Translations under genes and position numbers: made by a program
In this document: positions 55,222-62,565 of the stretch, in pieces
Numbering within the stretch: position 1 is the first letter of the stretch
How the letters are laid out: each line of letters opens with the position of its first letter
The notes under the pieces: generated by a model
Databases searched by the model: none
What the model was told of the DNA's origin: nothing
What the model saw: the letters and a program-made list of their open reading frames with translations, nothing else
Assembly: GCA_022844225.1 (NCBI GenBank)
Contig: JALHMC010000013.1
Span: forward strand, 1-64,000
DNA length: 64,000 nucleotides
Direction: 5' to 3'
DNA from: Hyphomicrobiaceae bacterium
GTDB taxonomy: Bacteria; Pseudomonadota; Alphaproteobacteria; Rhizobiales; Hyphomicrobiaceae

Positions 55222-55767
55222 GCGGAAAGAAGCGCGGCGAGTCGACGATTCGCATCGATTACCCGCTTCGCCGCCCGTTTCAGTCTCCAAACGCCCCGAT
55301 TGAGAGGGTGGGCACCCCTGCTGCTGCGATAGATTTCCTTAACAAACTCGAGAACAATAAAAGAACAAGACGGACTTCGTGGCTCCCAAGCAACAAGTGA
55401 CCCATTTCCTTCAGACATGCACACAGCAATGTTTGCCCGCCTCCCACGTCTGCACTAAGCCTGACTCACTAGTCGAGTCGTGTGGGTGGTTCATAAGACG
55501 AACCAGTCGATCACCGGGTCAGAGTAGGTGGGGCGAAAGTCTCACGAACCGGTCGCAGAAGCGCAGGAAGCATAGCCCGGCGCCAAACGCGAGATCCTCC
55601 CGCACTCCGTTCTCCAGCGTTTGTATCTGTTGATTCCGCGTCAATTCGCGTCCCTCCGCGGCGGCGTGCGCTTCACGCGCGTGCGTGCGGTCTCGCAGGG
55701 ACACGGAAGCCAGCGCCGGGCTGCGCGTGCTGCTTCCTGCACGAGGAAAGAACTGGAGAGACCAAGA
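55222..55767. promoter_or_regulatory. Intergenic leader region of second porin
   Basis: About 545 bases upstream of the second porin with no convincing gene; a long minus-strand frame at its right side is a shadow of the porin. The left part has an A-rich stretch (55321-55365); the last 120 bases are GC-rich with several short inverted repeats, so the mRNA probably has a long leader. Confidence 0.4.
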
Positions 55768-57078
55768 ATGAAAACCTCTACAAAGTTCGCCATGGCGGCG
55801 GCGGTCACGGCCCTGATGGGTACGTCGGCGATCGCAGCCGATCTGGGCGGCTCTTGCTGCGCGGATCTCGAAGAGAGGATCGCTGAGCTCGAGGCCACGA
55901 CCGTCCGCAAGGGCAACCGCAAGGTGTCCGTGCAGATCTCGGGCTTCGTCGGCCACCAGATCATGTGGTGGGATGACGGCAGCCAGTCGGATGCCTACAT
56001 CGGCGACGGCGGCAACATCTTCTCGCGTTGGCGCCTGCGCGGCTCCGCGAAGATCAGCCCCGACCTCGAGGCCGGCTTCCTCTACGAGTTCGGCGTCAAC
56101 AACAACTCGTTGGCCTCGGTCAACCAGGGTAACGGCGGTGACGATCTCGGCGAGTCGGGTCCGTCCAACCTTCGTGACCAGACCGTCTGGTTGAAGCACA
56201 AGAGCCTCGGCATGGTGAAGATCGGCCATGGTTCGACGTCGACCGACAACCTTGTGCTGATCGACCTTGCCAACCGCTCTGCGGCTGGTACGCCGGACGT
56301 CGGTCTGTACTTCGGTGGCTTCCAGCTCCGCGCAGCCGACGGCTTCTTCTTGCCGAACACCTGGGCTCAGGCCGCTCGCGGCCACGAGTCTTGGGACACG
56401 AGCCGTCGTAACCACATCCTGTACGAGACGCCGTCGCTTGCCGGCTTCACCGTCCAGGCGGCTGTTGCTGAAGACAACTACTGGGATGTCGCGCTGCGCT
56501 ACGCTGGCGAGTTCAACGGCGTCCGCGTCGCCTTCGGCATCGGCTATCAGGAAGACTCCGAGTTCAATCGTCCGGTGGGCGGTCTGAACGCGGGCACCTT
56601 CTCGGTTGTTTGCACGAACAACTGCGACTCGGTGACGAGCGAGATCAAGGGTTCGGCGTCTATCCTGCACGTGCCGACCGGTCTCTTCCTGACGGGTGCT
56701 GCCGGCTCTCGTGAGCTGAGCGGTCTGCGGGTCGCAGGCGCTGCAGCCACCGATTACGCCGGTCCTGACGCCACGTTCTGGCACTTGTCAGGTGGTGTTG
56801 CGAAGAACTACTTCGGCATCGGCAATACGGTTCTGTTCGGCGAGTACGGCGAGGGTGAAGGCGGTCTCGAGCAGGCCGACCATCTCGGCGGCACGGCACC
56901 GCGCTGGGCTGGCACCGAGTTCACCCACTGGGGTCTCGGCGTGAACCAGTACGTCGACGCTGCTGCGATGCAGATCTTCGCGACCTACAAGCACTTTGAG
57001 CTCGACGGCGTGCTCAATGGCTTCCGTGAGAACGCGGAATTCTCGACCTTCATCGTCGGCACGCGCATCGACTTCTAA
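55768..57078 (+). CDS. Porin with N-terminal coiled-coil segment, copy 2
   Basis: A 436-residue outer-membrane protein with signal peptide (KFAMAAAVTALMGTSAIA). It shares with copy 1 the Cys-Cys and heptad segment (GSCCADLEERIAELEATTVR), the opening strands VSVQISGFVGHQIMWWDDG, TSRRNHILYETPSLAGFTVQ, and the ending FIVGTRIDF with terminal Phe. Middle loops differ more. The chosen ATG has GGAGAG upstream; upstream in-frame codons lack the signal peptide. A strong terminator follows. Codon choice looks more optimised (gcc, ggc, ctc) than in neighbours, as for abundant proteins. Confidence 0.93.
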   Translation: MKTSTKFAMAAAVTALMGTSAIAADLGGSCCADLEERIAELEATTVRKGNRKVSVQISGFVGHQIMWWDDGSQSDAYIGDGGNIFSRWRLRGSAKISPDLEAGFLYEFGVNNNSLASVNQGNGGDDLGESGPSNLRDQTVWLKHKSLGMVKIGHGSTSTDNLVLIDLANRSAAGTPDVGLYFGGFQLRAADGFFLPNTWAQAARGHESWDTSRRNHILYETPSLAGFTVQAAVAEDNYWDVALRYAGEFNGVRVAFGIGYQEDSEFNRPVGGLNAGTFSVVCTNNCDSVTSEIKGSASILHVPTGLFLTGAAGSRELSGLRVAGAAATDYAGPDATFWHLSGGVAKNYFGIGNTVLFGEYGEGEGGLEQADHLGGTAPRWAGTEFTHWGLGVNQYVDAAAMQIFATYKHFELDGVLNGFRENAEFSTFIVGTRIDF

Positions 57079-57103
57079 GTCGAAGGCACGGCTACAAGAA
57101 ACA

Positions 57104-57130
57104 GAAAGGCCGCCCGAAAGGCGGCCTTTC
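57104..57130 (+). terminator. Rho-independent terminator of porin copy 2
   Basis: A perfect 11-base stem (GAAAGGCCGCC / GGCGGCCTTTC) with a five-base CGAAA loop, followed by CTCT, 25 bases after the porin stop. Its T residues lie inside the stem end. Confidence 0.85.
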
Positions 57131-57315
57131 CTCTACATGAGATGCTAGTTGTGTTGCGAATGAGCATCATGGCGTAAAGATCACAGCTAGAGAACAAACG
57201 TTAGACGTCCGTTTACCGCTGTGGATCAAGACTTGAGTTCGCCCAGGTGTGACGGCATGTACGTGCCAGTATGTTGCGGCGAACGGATGTGAAGGCGTTG
57301 AAGACGCGGGATTTC

Positions 57316-57684
57316 ATGATCATGCAGCGCTTGAGATGGATGCTGGTGTTCGGAGCTCTTGGAGTGTTGAGCACGGCCGCGCTGGCGTTTCAGGAGAGCA
57401 AGGGCGGGGTTGCGACGGAGCAACGTCCTTCGGGCGAGGCCGCGGCGCCTTCGGGTTTGCCACAGCTCAACCTCAAGGATACCGGGGTGTCGGTGGCTCC
57501 GGCGACGGGTGTCGAAGTCCGGATACCGGGACTCGGTAAGTTGGGCGTTTTGCCGAAGTTCGATTTCGGTCTCGAGCTGCTGTACGGTGTCAACGAAGGC
57601 AAGGCCCAGGACCCAGAGCGCCAAGGCCAGACGCTTCCGGCCGATGACATGCAGATCCGTGGATCGTTCAAGCACCGCTTCTGA
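57316..57684 (+). CDS. Small exported protein of unknown function
   Basis: A 122-residue product with a signal peptide (RLRWMLVFGALGVLSTAALA, cut before FQES). The mature part has a Pro/Ala-rich spacer, then VSVAPATGVEVRIPGLGKLG, VLPKFDFGLELLYGVNEG and a basic end IRGSFKHRF. The FGLELLYG segment and terminal Phe recall outer-membrane barrel ends, but the size is too small for a barrel. I do not recognise a family. Two ATG codons, six bases apart, are possible starts, and a further one lies 45 bases upstream. A good terminator follows. Confidence 0.65.
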   Translation: MIMQRLRWMLVFGALGVLSTAALAFQESKGGVATEQRPSGEAAAPSGLPQLNLKDTGVSVAPATGVEVRIPGLGKLGVLPKFDFGLELLYGVNEGKAQDPERQGQTLPADDMQIRGSFKHRF

Positions 57685-57715
57685 AGATTGGGTGCCTGTA
57701 GGTCGATTGAGCATA

Positions 57716-57738
57716 GGGGCGCATTTGCGCTCCTTTTT
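57716..57738 (+). terminator. Rho-independent terminator
   Basis: An 8-base stem with one G-T pair (GGGGCGCA / TGCGCTCC), a two-base loop and five T residues, about 30 bases after the small exported protein gene and before pcs. Confidence 0.75.
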
Positions 57739-57770
57739 GCGTTAGAGGCGGGCTGATTCAGGAGGGGATT

Positions 57771-58463
57771 GTGGCTCGGCTAGCCGGCTTCGCTGTCCAC
57801 GTCTTTACAGCACTCGGCAGTGTTTGCGCGCTCCTCTCGATGCTGGCCATTTTCGATCGTGCCTATGAGCTGGCGTTCGTCTGGCTTTTCGTCGCGCTTG
57901 TCATCGACACGGTCGACGGGACTTTGGCCCGGGCCGTCGAGGTCAAGGTCCACGTGCCCCGCTTCTCCGGCGACAGGCTCGATCTCGTCATCGACTACGT
58001 GACGTATGTCTTCGTGCCCGTGCTCGCTCTGCTGCACGCCGGCTTCTTGTCCGGCATAATTGGTGGCATTACGGGGGGGCTTATCCTCCTCAGCGCGCTC
58101 TATCATTTCGCCGACACCGAGAGTAAGGCCGCTGACAACTGTTTCGTTGGCTTCCCCGCCGTGTGGAACATCGTTGCGTTCTGCCTGTTTGCGTGGAACG
58201 CCCCAGGATGGTTGGCTGTCGTGATTTCACTGGCACTTGTCGCGTTGACCTTCGTGCCTATGCATTGGGTCCACCCGATGCGGGTCGCTCGCCTGTTCTG
58301 GCTCAACGTCGGTATCGCTGTGGTCGGTATTGCAGCAGGGATCTGGGTGCTGGCCACCGGCCTGCCTGGGGGAGTGGGCCCGGGTCTCGTGCTGGCCGGG
58401 GCCTCGCTGTATTTCGTCGTGTTGGCCCTTTCTTGGCCTCTCCTGCGAAGTGAAGCGGTCTAG
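57771..58463 (+). CDS. pcs: Phosphatidylcholine synthase
   Basis: Pcs joins choline directly to CDP-diacylglycerol, a bacterial route to phosphatidylcholine known mainly from Rhizobiales and relatives. The 230-residue membrane protein has the CDP-alcohol motif with the Pcs-specific wide spacing: D46, D49, G50, A53, R54, then G67, D71 and D75 (DTVDGTLAR and GDRLDLVIDYVTY). About eight hydrophobic segments follow. The start is GTG, preceded by AGGAGG. It implies choline uptake and phosphatidylcholine-rich membranes. Confidence 0.95.
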   Translation: MARLAGFAVHVFTALGSVCALLSMLAIFDRAYELAFVWLFVALVIDTVDGTLARAVEVKVHVPRFSGDRLDLVIDYVTYVFVPVLALLHAGFLSGIIGGITGGLILLSALYHFADTESKAADNCFVGFPAVWNIVAFCLFAWNAPGWLAVVISLALVALTFVPMHWVHPMRVARLFWLNVGIAVVGIAAGIWVLATGLPGGVGPGLVLAGASLYFVVLALSWPLLRSEAV

Positions 58464-58580
58464 CGGTTGGATCTCTGTGGCGCCGCTGGCACTGCGTTTA
58501 CCATGATGCATCTTCCTCTCCCCTCGACGCCCGATTTGCGGTTCTTCAAGGCTCGATGACGGAAGGCGGGGGAGTGGGGT

Positions 58581-58976
58581 ATGCAGGCATCGTTAGTTGG
58601 GGCGCTCGTTTGCGCGGGCACATTGGCGCTGGTGTTACCTGCCTCTGCGGAAGAGCCATTACTTTCCGGAGAAGAGCTGCGCCGGACCGTCGCTGGACGA
58701 ACCATTGTCCTCGATACGCCGGTCGGTGGCATTCCGATCGTCTACCTGGCGAACGGCGCACTGACGGGTACGGCGAAAGGGATGCCGGCCCACCTCGTGC
58801 AGGGCCCAAGCCAGGACCACGGCCGCTGGTGGATCGCGTCCAGCACCGTTTGCCAACAGTGGACCGCGTGGATGGAGGGGCGCACGCACTGCTACCAGAT
58901 GCGCATCCGCGGCAGGAGCGTTCACTGGCGCCGTGAGGACGGTCACACCGGTACAGCGCGCATCGTATCGAACTGA
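58581..58976 (+). CDS. Small exported protein, unknown function
   Basis: A 131-residue protein with a signal peptide (SLVGALVCAGTLALVLPASA, cut before EEPL). The mature part reads LLSGEELRRTVAGRTIVLDT, GALTGTAKGM, then GRWWIASSTVCQQW and HCYQMRIRGRSVHW. The pattern of Trp and a Cys pair about 15 residues apart recalls small rhizobial secreted domains of the DUF995 kind, but I am not sure. It may form a disulfide. It stands alone between pcs and the SDR gene. Confidence 0.68.
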   Translation: MQASLVGALVCAGTLALVLPASAEEPLLSGEELRRTVAGRTIVLDTPVGGIPIVYLANGALTGTAKGMPAHLVQGPSQDHGRWWIASSTVCQQWTAWMEGRTHCYQMRIRGRSVHWRREDGHTGTARIVSN

Positions 58977-59084
58977 CGTTTGTCAGAGCTTAAGCCCAGC
59001 TCAACGTCAGCCAGCCTGTTGCGGTTACGGGTTTGCCAGCGCAGACTGACCTCCTGATCCCAACAGTTCGAGGAGGAGAACAAT

Positions 59085-59984
59085 ATGGCGCGCCTATGTG
59101 AAGGGCGAGTGGCAATCGTGACGGGCGCCGGTGGCGGGCTGGGTCGGCAGCACGCGCTGTTGCTTGCAAAGGAAGGTGCGAAAGTCGTCGTCAACGACAT
59201 CGGTGCCAAGGTCGACGGCACCGGCCGCGACGAAGGCCCGGCCAGCAAGGTTGTGGCCGAGATCAAGGCAATGGGCGGCGAGGCCATCATCAACGGCGAT
59301 GATGTCTCGAGTTGGACCGGCGCCAAGAACATGATCGATGAGGCGGTCAACCGTTTCGGCAAGCTCGACGTGCTGATCAACAACGCTGGCATCCTGCGCG
59401 ACCGCATGCTCGTCAACATGAGCGAGGACGAGTGGGATGCGGTGATCCAGGTCCACCTCAAGGGTACCTTCGCCCCGACCCGCCATGCCGCCGCCTATTG
59501 GCGCGAACGCTCGAAGGAGATCGGCGGGCCAGTGAAGGCGGCCGTTATCAACACCAGCTCGACCTCGGGCCTCTACGGGAACGTCGGGCAGACCAACTAC
59601 GGCGCCGCAAAGGCCGGCATTGCCGCATTCTCGATCATCGCGGCGCGTGAGCTGAAGCGCTTCGGCGTCACTGTGAACGCGCTCTCACCTTCCGCCCAGA
59701 CACGGATGACCGAGGGTCTTCGCGAACTCACACCCGAGCAGCGGGCCGAGCGCGATCCGAAGTGGGTTTCGCCCACTGTCGTCTATCTCGCAAGCGAGGA
59801 AGCCTCCGACATCACCGGCCGCGTCTTCCAGGCCGGGTTCAGCCGCATCGCCGTGCTGGAGGGCTGGCGCCGTGGCGCCGAGGTGCGCCAGGTCGAAGAC
59901 CCGCGTGAGGCTGGCCGCCTGTTCCGCGAGATGATGGGCAAGGTCAAGAAGAACGTCGGCATGGACGGCCTCGACCTGGATTGA
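59085..59984 (+). CDS. SDR oxidoreductase, MFE-2-like (R)-3-hydroxyacyl-CoA dehydrogenase type
   Basis: A 299-residue short-chain dehydrogenase. It has the nucleotide motif TGAGGGLGRQHALLLAKEGA, NNAG (LINNAGILRDRML), catalytic Ser and YxxxK (NTSSTSGLYG and TNYGAAKAGIAAF). The opening and the DRMLVNMSEDEWDAVIQVHLKGTF stretch are typical of the dehydrogenase part of peroxisomal multifunctional enzyme 2. The ribosome site is GAGGAG. A hydratase gene follows 64 bases later, so the two together would match MFE-2 as separate proteins. Confidence 0.88.
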   Translation: MARLCEGRVAIVTGAGGGLGRQHALLLAKEGAKVVVNDIGAKVDGTGRDEGPASKVVAEIKAMGGEAIINGDDVSSWTGAKNMIDEAVNRFGKLDVLINNAGILRDRMLVNMSEDEWDAVIQVHLKGTFAPTRHAAAYWRERSKEIGGPVKAAVINTSSTSGLYGNVGQTNYGAAKAGIAAFSIIAARELKRFGVTVNALSPSAQTRMTEGLRELTPEQRAERDPKWVSPTVVYLASEEASDITGRVFQAGFSRIAVLEGWRRGAEVRQVEDPREAGRLFREMMGKVKKNVGMDGLDLD

Positions 59985-60048
59985 GACGCCGCCTCTCCCC
60001 ATCGCTCCAGTGTCATGCGATGGGGAGCGGAGTTTTGGAGGACTCCCT

Positions 60049-60903
60049 ATGGCTTTGAACTACGACCGTCTCATGAGCCTGAAGCGCAGCGGCGATCGCT
60101 TCAGCTATAGCGACCGGGAGACGATGCTTTACGCCATCGGCGTCGGCATGAGCCGTGATCCTTATGACGAGAACGAACTCGCCTATACCTTTGAGAAGCA
60201 GAAGCTGAAGACCATCGCGTCGATGGCGACGGTGCTCCAGCGCGTCCCTCTGCTCAAGGATTGCGGCTACGACTACACGAAGGTCGTGCACGGTGAGCAG
60301 CGCCTGCTGTTGGAGAAGCCACTCGAGCCCGAGGCTGAGATCAGCGTCGACAGCCGCGTGCTATCGGCCTTCGACAAGGGCACTGGCAAGGGTGCCATCA
60401 TCAACACCGAGCTCGTCGCCAAGGATGCCAAGACGGGCGAGAAGCTCTACACACTCGTCTCGACGACCTTCGCGCGTGGCGATGGCGGCTTCGGCGGTCC
60501 GGCCGGCTCGGGCCTCGAACCCCACGTGATTCCGGATCGAAAGCCGGATCTGACAGCGGCTGCCGAGACTCGGCTCGACCAGGCGCTGCTCTATCGGCTC
60601 AATGGCGACCGCAATCCGTTGCACGCTGATCCGGAACTCGCGAAGCGGGTCGGTTTCCCAGTCCCGATCCTGCATGGATTGTGCACCTACGGCACAGCCT
60701 GCCGCACCATCCTGCGCGAGGTCGCCAAGTACGATCACACGCGCATACGGGGCTTCGACGTGCGCTTTTCCTCGCCGGTCTATCCGGGCGAGACGATCCT
60801 GACCGACATGTGGGTCGACGGCGCTGTCGTATCGTTCCGCTGCCGGCTGAAGGAACGCGAGGTGACCGTGATCAACAACGGCAAGTGCACCCTTACGAGC
60901 TAA
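60049..60903 (+). CDS. MaoC-type (R)-specific 2-enoyl-CoA hydratase
   Basis: A 284-residue double hot-dog protein. The hydratase 2 motif is complete, with catalytic D187 and H192 in YRLNGDRNPLHADPE and the following GFPVPILHGLCTYG; the N-terminal hot-dog half lacks this motif and is probably structural. The layout matches the hydratase part of MFE-2. The start has GGAGGA upstream; a GTG-like extension of 13 residues is possible. It is downstream of the SDR gene and converges with a rhodanese gene. Confidence 0.9.
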   Translation: MALNYDRLMSLKRSGDRFSYSDRETMLYAIGVGMSRDPYDENELAYTFEKQKLKTIASMATVLQRVPLLKDCGYDYTKVVHGEQRLLLEKPLEPEAEISVDSRVLSAFDKGTGKGAIINTELVAKDAKTGEKLYTLVSTTFARGDGGFGGPAGSGLEPHVIPDRKPDLTAAAETRLDQALLYRLNGDRNPLHADPELAKRVGFPVPILHGLCTYGTACRTILREVAKYDHTRIRGFDVRFSSPVYPGETILTDMWVDGAVVSFRCRLKEREVTVINNGKCTLTS

Positions 60904-60912
60904 TGCCTGCGC

Positions 60913-60940
60913 CACGTGCCGGCTTTCGGAATGGCACGTG
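60913..60940. terminator. Hairpin between convergent hydratase and rhodanese genes
   Basis: An 8-base stem (CACGTGCC / GGCACGTG) with a 12-base loop fills the 40-base gap between two convergent stops. There is no clear T run, so it may end transcripts only weakly. Confidence 0.4.
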
Positions 60941-60943
60941 CGC

Positions 60944-61528
60944 TCAGCGGGTTGGCAGGTAGGCCTGAGCCTTGTCGAGCTTGTAACCCCACGGTAGGCC
61001 CGCGTTCTTCCAGCCATTGACGCTCCGCCGCCCGTCCTTCCCGAGGTCGCCCTCGAAGCCGTCAATGACCGAATAGACGTTGGTGTAACCGAGATCGGCC
61101 AGCAGGTTGACCGCGCGCGCCGAGCGATCGCCCGAGCGGCAGATGAGGATGATCCGGTCATTCTTGCCCAAGCCCTTCCGCCCGACGGCAACGCCGAGGT
61201 GAGGGGCGAAATTCGAGTTGAGATCGACTTTGTAACGTCCGGCCTCCGTGTCCCAGTCGCCGAACTCGTTGAGGTCGGCATAGGGAACGTGCGCGTCTAA
61301 TCCGTCGGGGACGCCGACGAACTGCACTTCGCCTCGCGTGCGAACGTCGATGAAGGCGATCTTCTCCCGGTCCAGACGCAGCAGCGCGGCCGCATCGTGG
61401 GCGGAGAGGTATTTTCCGAGTTTTGTCTGCTTTTCCTTCGGGAGCCCTACGCTCGGCACTTGCGCCTGCGCCGCCGCCAGCGAGCCGAACAGGATGGCGA
61501 CCGTCGCGAGGATTGGCTTTATGGACAT
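60944..61528 (-). CDS. Exported rhodanese-like sulfurtransferase
   Basis: A 194-residue protein with a Sec signal peptide (ILATVAILFGSLAAAQA). The single rhodanese domain holds FIDVRTRGEVQFVG and the active-site loop ILICRSGDRSARA with Cys130, so it should carry persulfide sulfur. Conserved GYTNVYSVIDGFEGD and a WKNAGLPW end are typical. It starts 39 bases after the metallo-hydrolase stop and is the last of a three-gene minus-strand run with the sulfide dehydrogenase flavoprotein. Confidence 0.9.
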   Translation of the reverse strand: MSIKPILATVAILFGSLAAAQAQVPSVGLPKEKQTKLGKYLSAHDAAALLRLDREKIAFIDVRTRGEVQFVGVPDGLDAHVPYADLNEFGDWDTEAGRYKVDLNSNFAPHLGVAVGRKGLGKNDRIILICRSGDRSARAVNLLADLGYTNVYSVIDGFEGDLGKDGRRSVNGWKNAGLPWGYKLDKAQAYLPTR

Positions 61529-61567
61529 GACTATCCTGGCCTCCGTTGTCCGCAGCGCGTGTGACGG

Positions 61568-62524
61568 TCAGCTCGCGGCATACCGATAGGCATTTCCCTG
61601 CCGCTCGACGCGCCCCAGCCCGGGCCACGGTAGATGATAGCCGACGACGGCAGCCTTTCGGTTCGCGAGATCATCGAGCAGTGCCTTTCGGGTGCGCACG
61701 GCCTGATCCGGATCGATGTCGGAGCCCCATCGCCAGTCCGGCGCACCGAAAGAGACGGCAGCATGCGTCAAGGCATCTCCGAGAACGACCAGCTCTTCAT
61801 TGCCACTGCGAACCGCCACCGAGACATGTCCCGGCGTATGTCCGGGTGTTGCCACCATGGCCAGGCCGGGCGCCACTTCTTCGCCCGATTGCGCAACGCT
61901 GATGAAATCACCCAGCTCTTTCAGGCGCCGCTGAATGCCTGTTGCCATGCTTTTCTGGAAGGCCGGCACCTTGTCCTCGATGCCCGGCGCCAGCCAGAAA
62001 TCGCGCTCGTCGCGGGCCATTACGTGTTTTGCCTTGGGCCATCGTGAGCCATCGCCTAGTGGGTCGATCACACCCCAGAAATGGTCGGCATGGGCATGTG
62101 TGAAGACGACGTGGGTGACGTCGTCGGCCTTGATCCCGATCTCCTCGAGCCGATCGCCGAACTTGCCGAGTGTCGGCATGAAATCCGGTCCCGCGCCGGT
62201 GTCGATCAAGGCCAGCACCGGGCCATTGCGAATGACCGTCACATTCGTCTCGGCAACAATCTCCATAGGTGCACCGTGTGCCTTGAAAAGCTCCACGACG
62301 TCGGCTTCAGGCTTGTCGGGCAAAACCAGCGAGCGCGGCATGGAGAAGACACCATCCGAAACAATGGTGATCTCTGCCGTGCCGAGCTTGACCTTGTGTG
62401 TCGCAGAAGCTGCGAGCAAGCGCCGTGGGCCCCCGGCCAAAAGCCCACCGGCAACGGCAGCTGACGCACCCCAGAGGATGTCCCGCCGGGAGCGGTGGTG
62501 GCCCGTCACAGGATGGGATGTCAT
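61568..62524 (-). CDS. Tat-exported metallo-beta-lactamase-fold hydrolase
   Basis: A 318-residue enzyme. The N-terminus has HHRSRRDILWGASAAVAGG, a twin-arginine signal, so it is exported folded with its metals. The MBL motif is FTHAHADHFWG (H143, H145, D147, H148), followed by H229 (ATPGHTPGH), D250 (VLGDAL) and a C-terminal His in GYHLPWPG. It could be a hydrolase of the SoxH-like type or a persulfide-related enzyme; sequence alone cannot say. It lies 41 bases after the FCSD gene stop. Confidence 0.88.
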   Translation of the reverse strand: MTSHPVTGHHRSRRDILWGASAAVAGGLLAGGPRRLLAASATHKVKLGTAEITIVSDGVFSMPRSLVLPDKPEADVVELFKAHGAPMEIVAETNVTVIRNGPVLALIDTGAGPDFMPTLGKFGDRLEEIGIKADDVTHVVFTHAHADHFWGVIDPLGDGSRWPKAKHVMARDERDFWLAPGIEDKVPAFQKSMATGIQRRLKELGDFISVAQSGEEVAPGLAMVATPGHTPGHVSVAVRSGNEELVVLGDALTHAAVSFGAPDWRWGSDIDPDQAVRTRKALLDDLANRKAAVVGYHLPWPGLGRVERQGNAYRYAAS

Positions 62525-62565
62525 GACGGTCTCCGTCCTCTGGTTTCGCGCGTCGCCCGCCTGTC

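Noticed and set aside
47041-55490. A shared TAGTCGAGT word upstream of both porin genes
   Set aside because: The orientation relative to the two genes differs and a 9-base match is expected by chance in regions of this size.
55519-56784. A 421-codon open frame on the minus strand opposite the second porin
   Set aside because: It mirrors the codon pattern of the porin, lacks any known motif and starts or ends inside the real gene. High-GC genes give such shadows.
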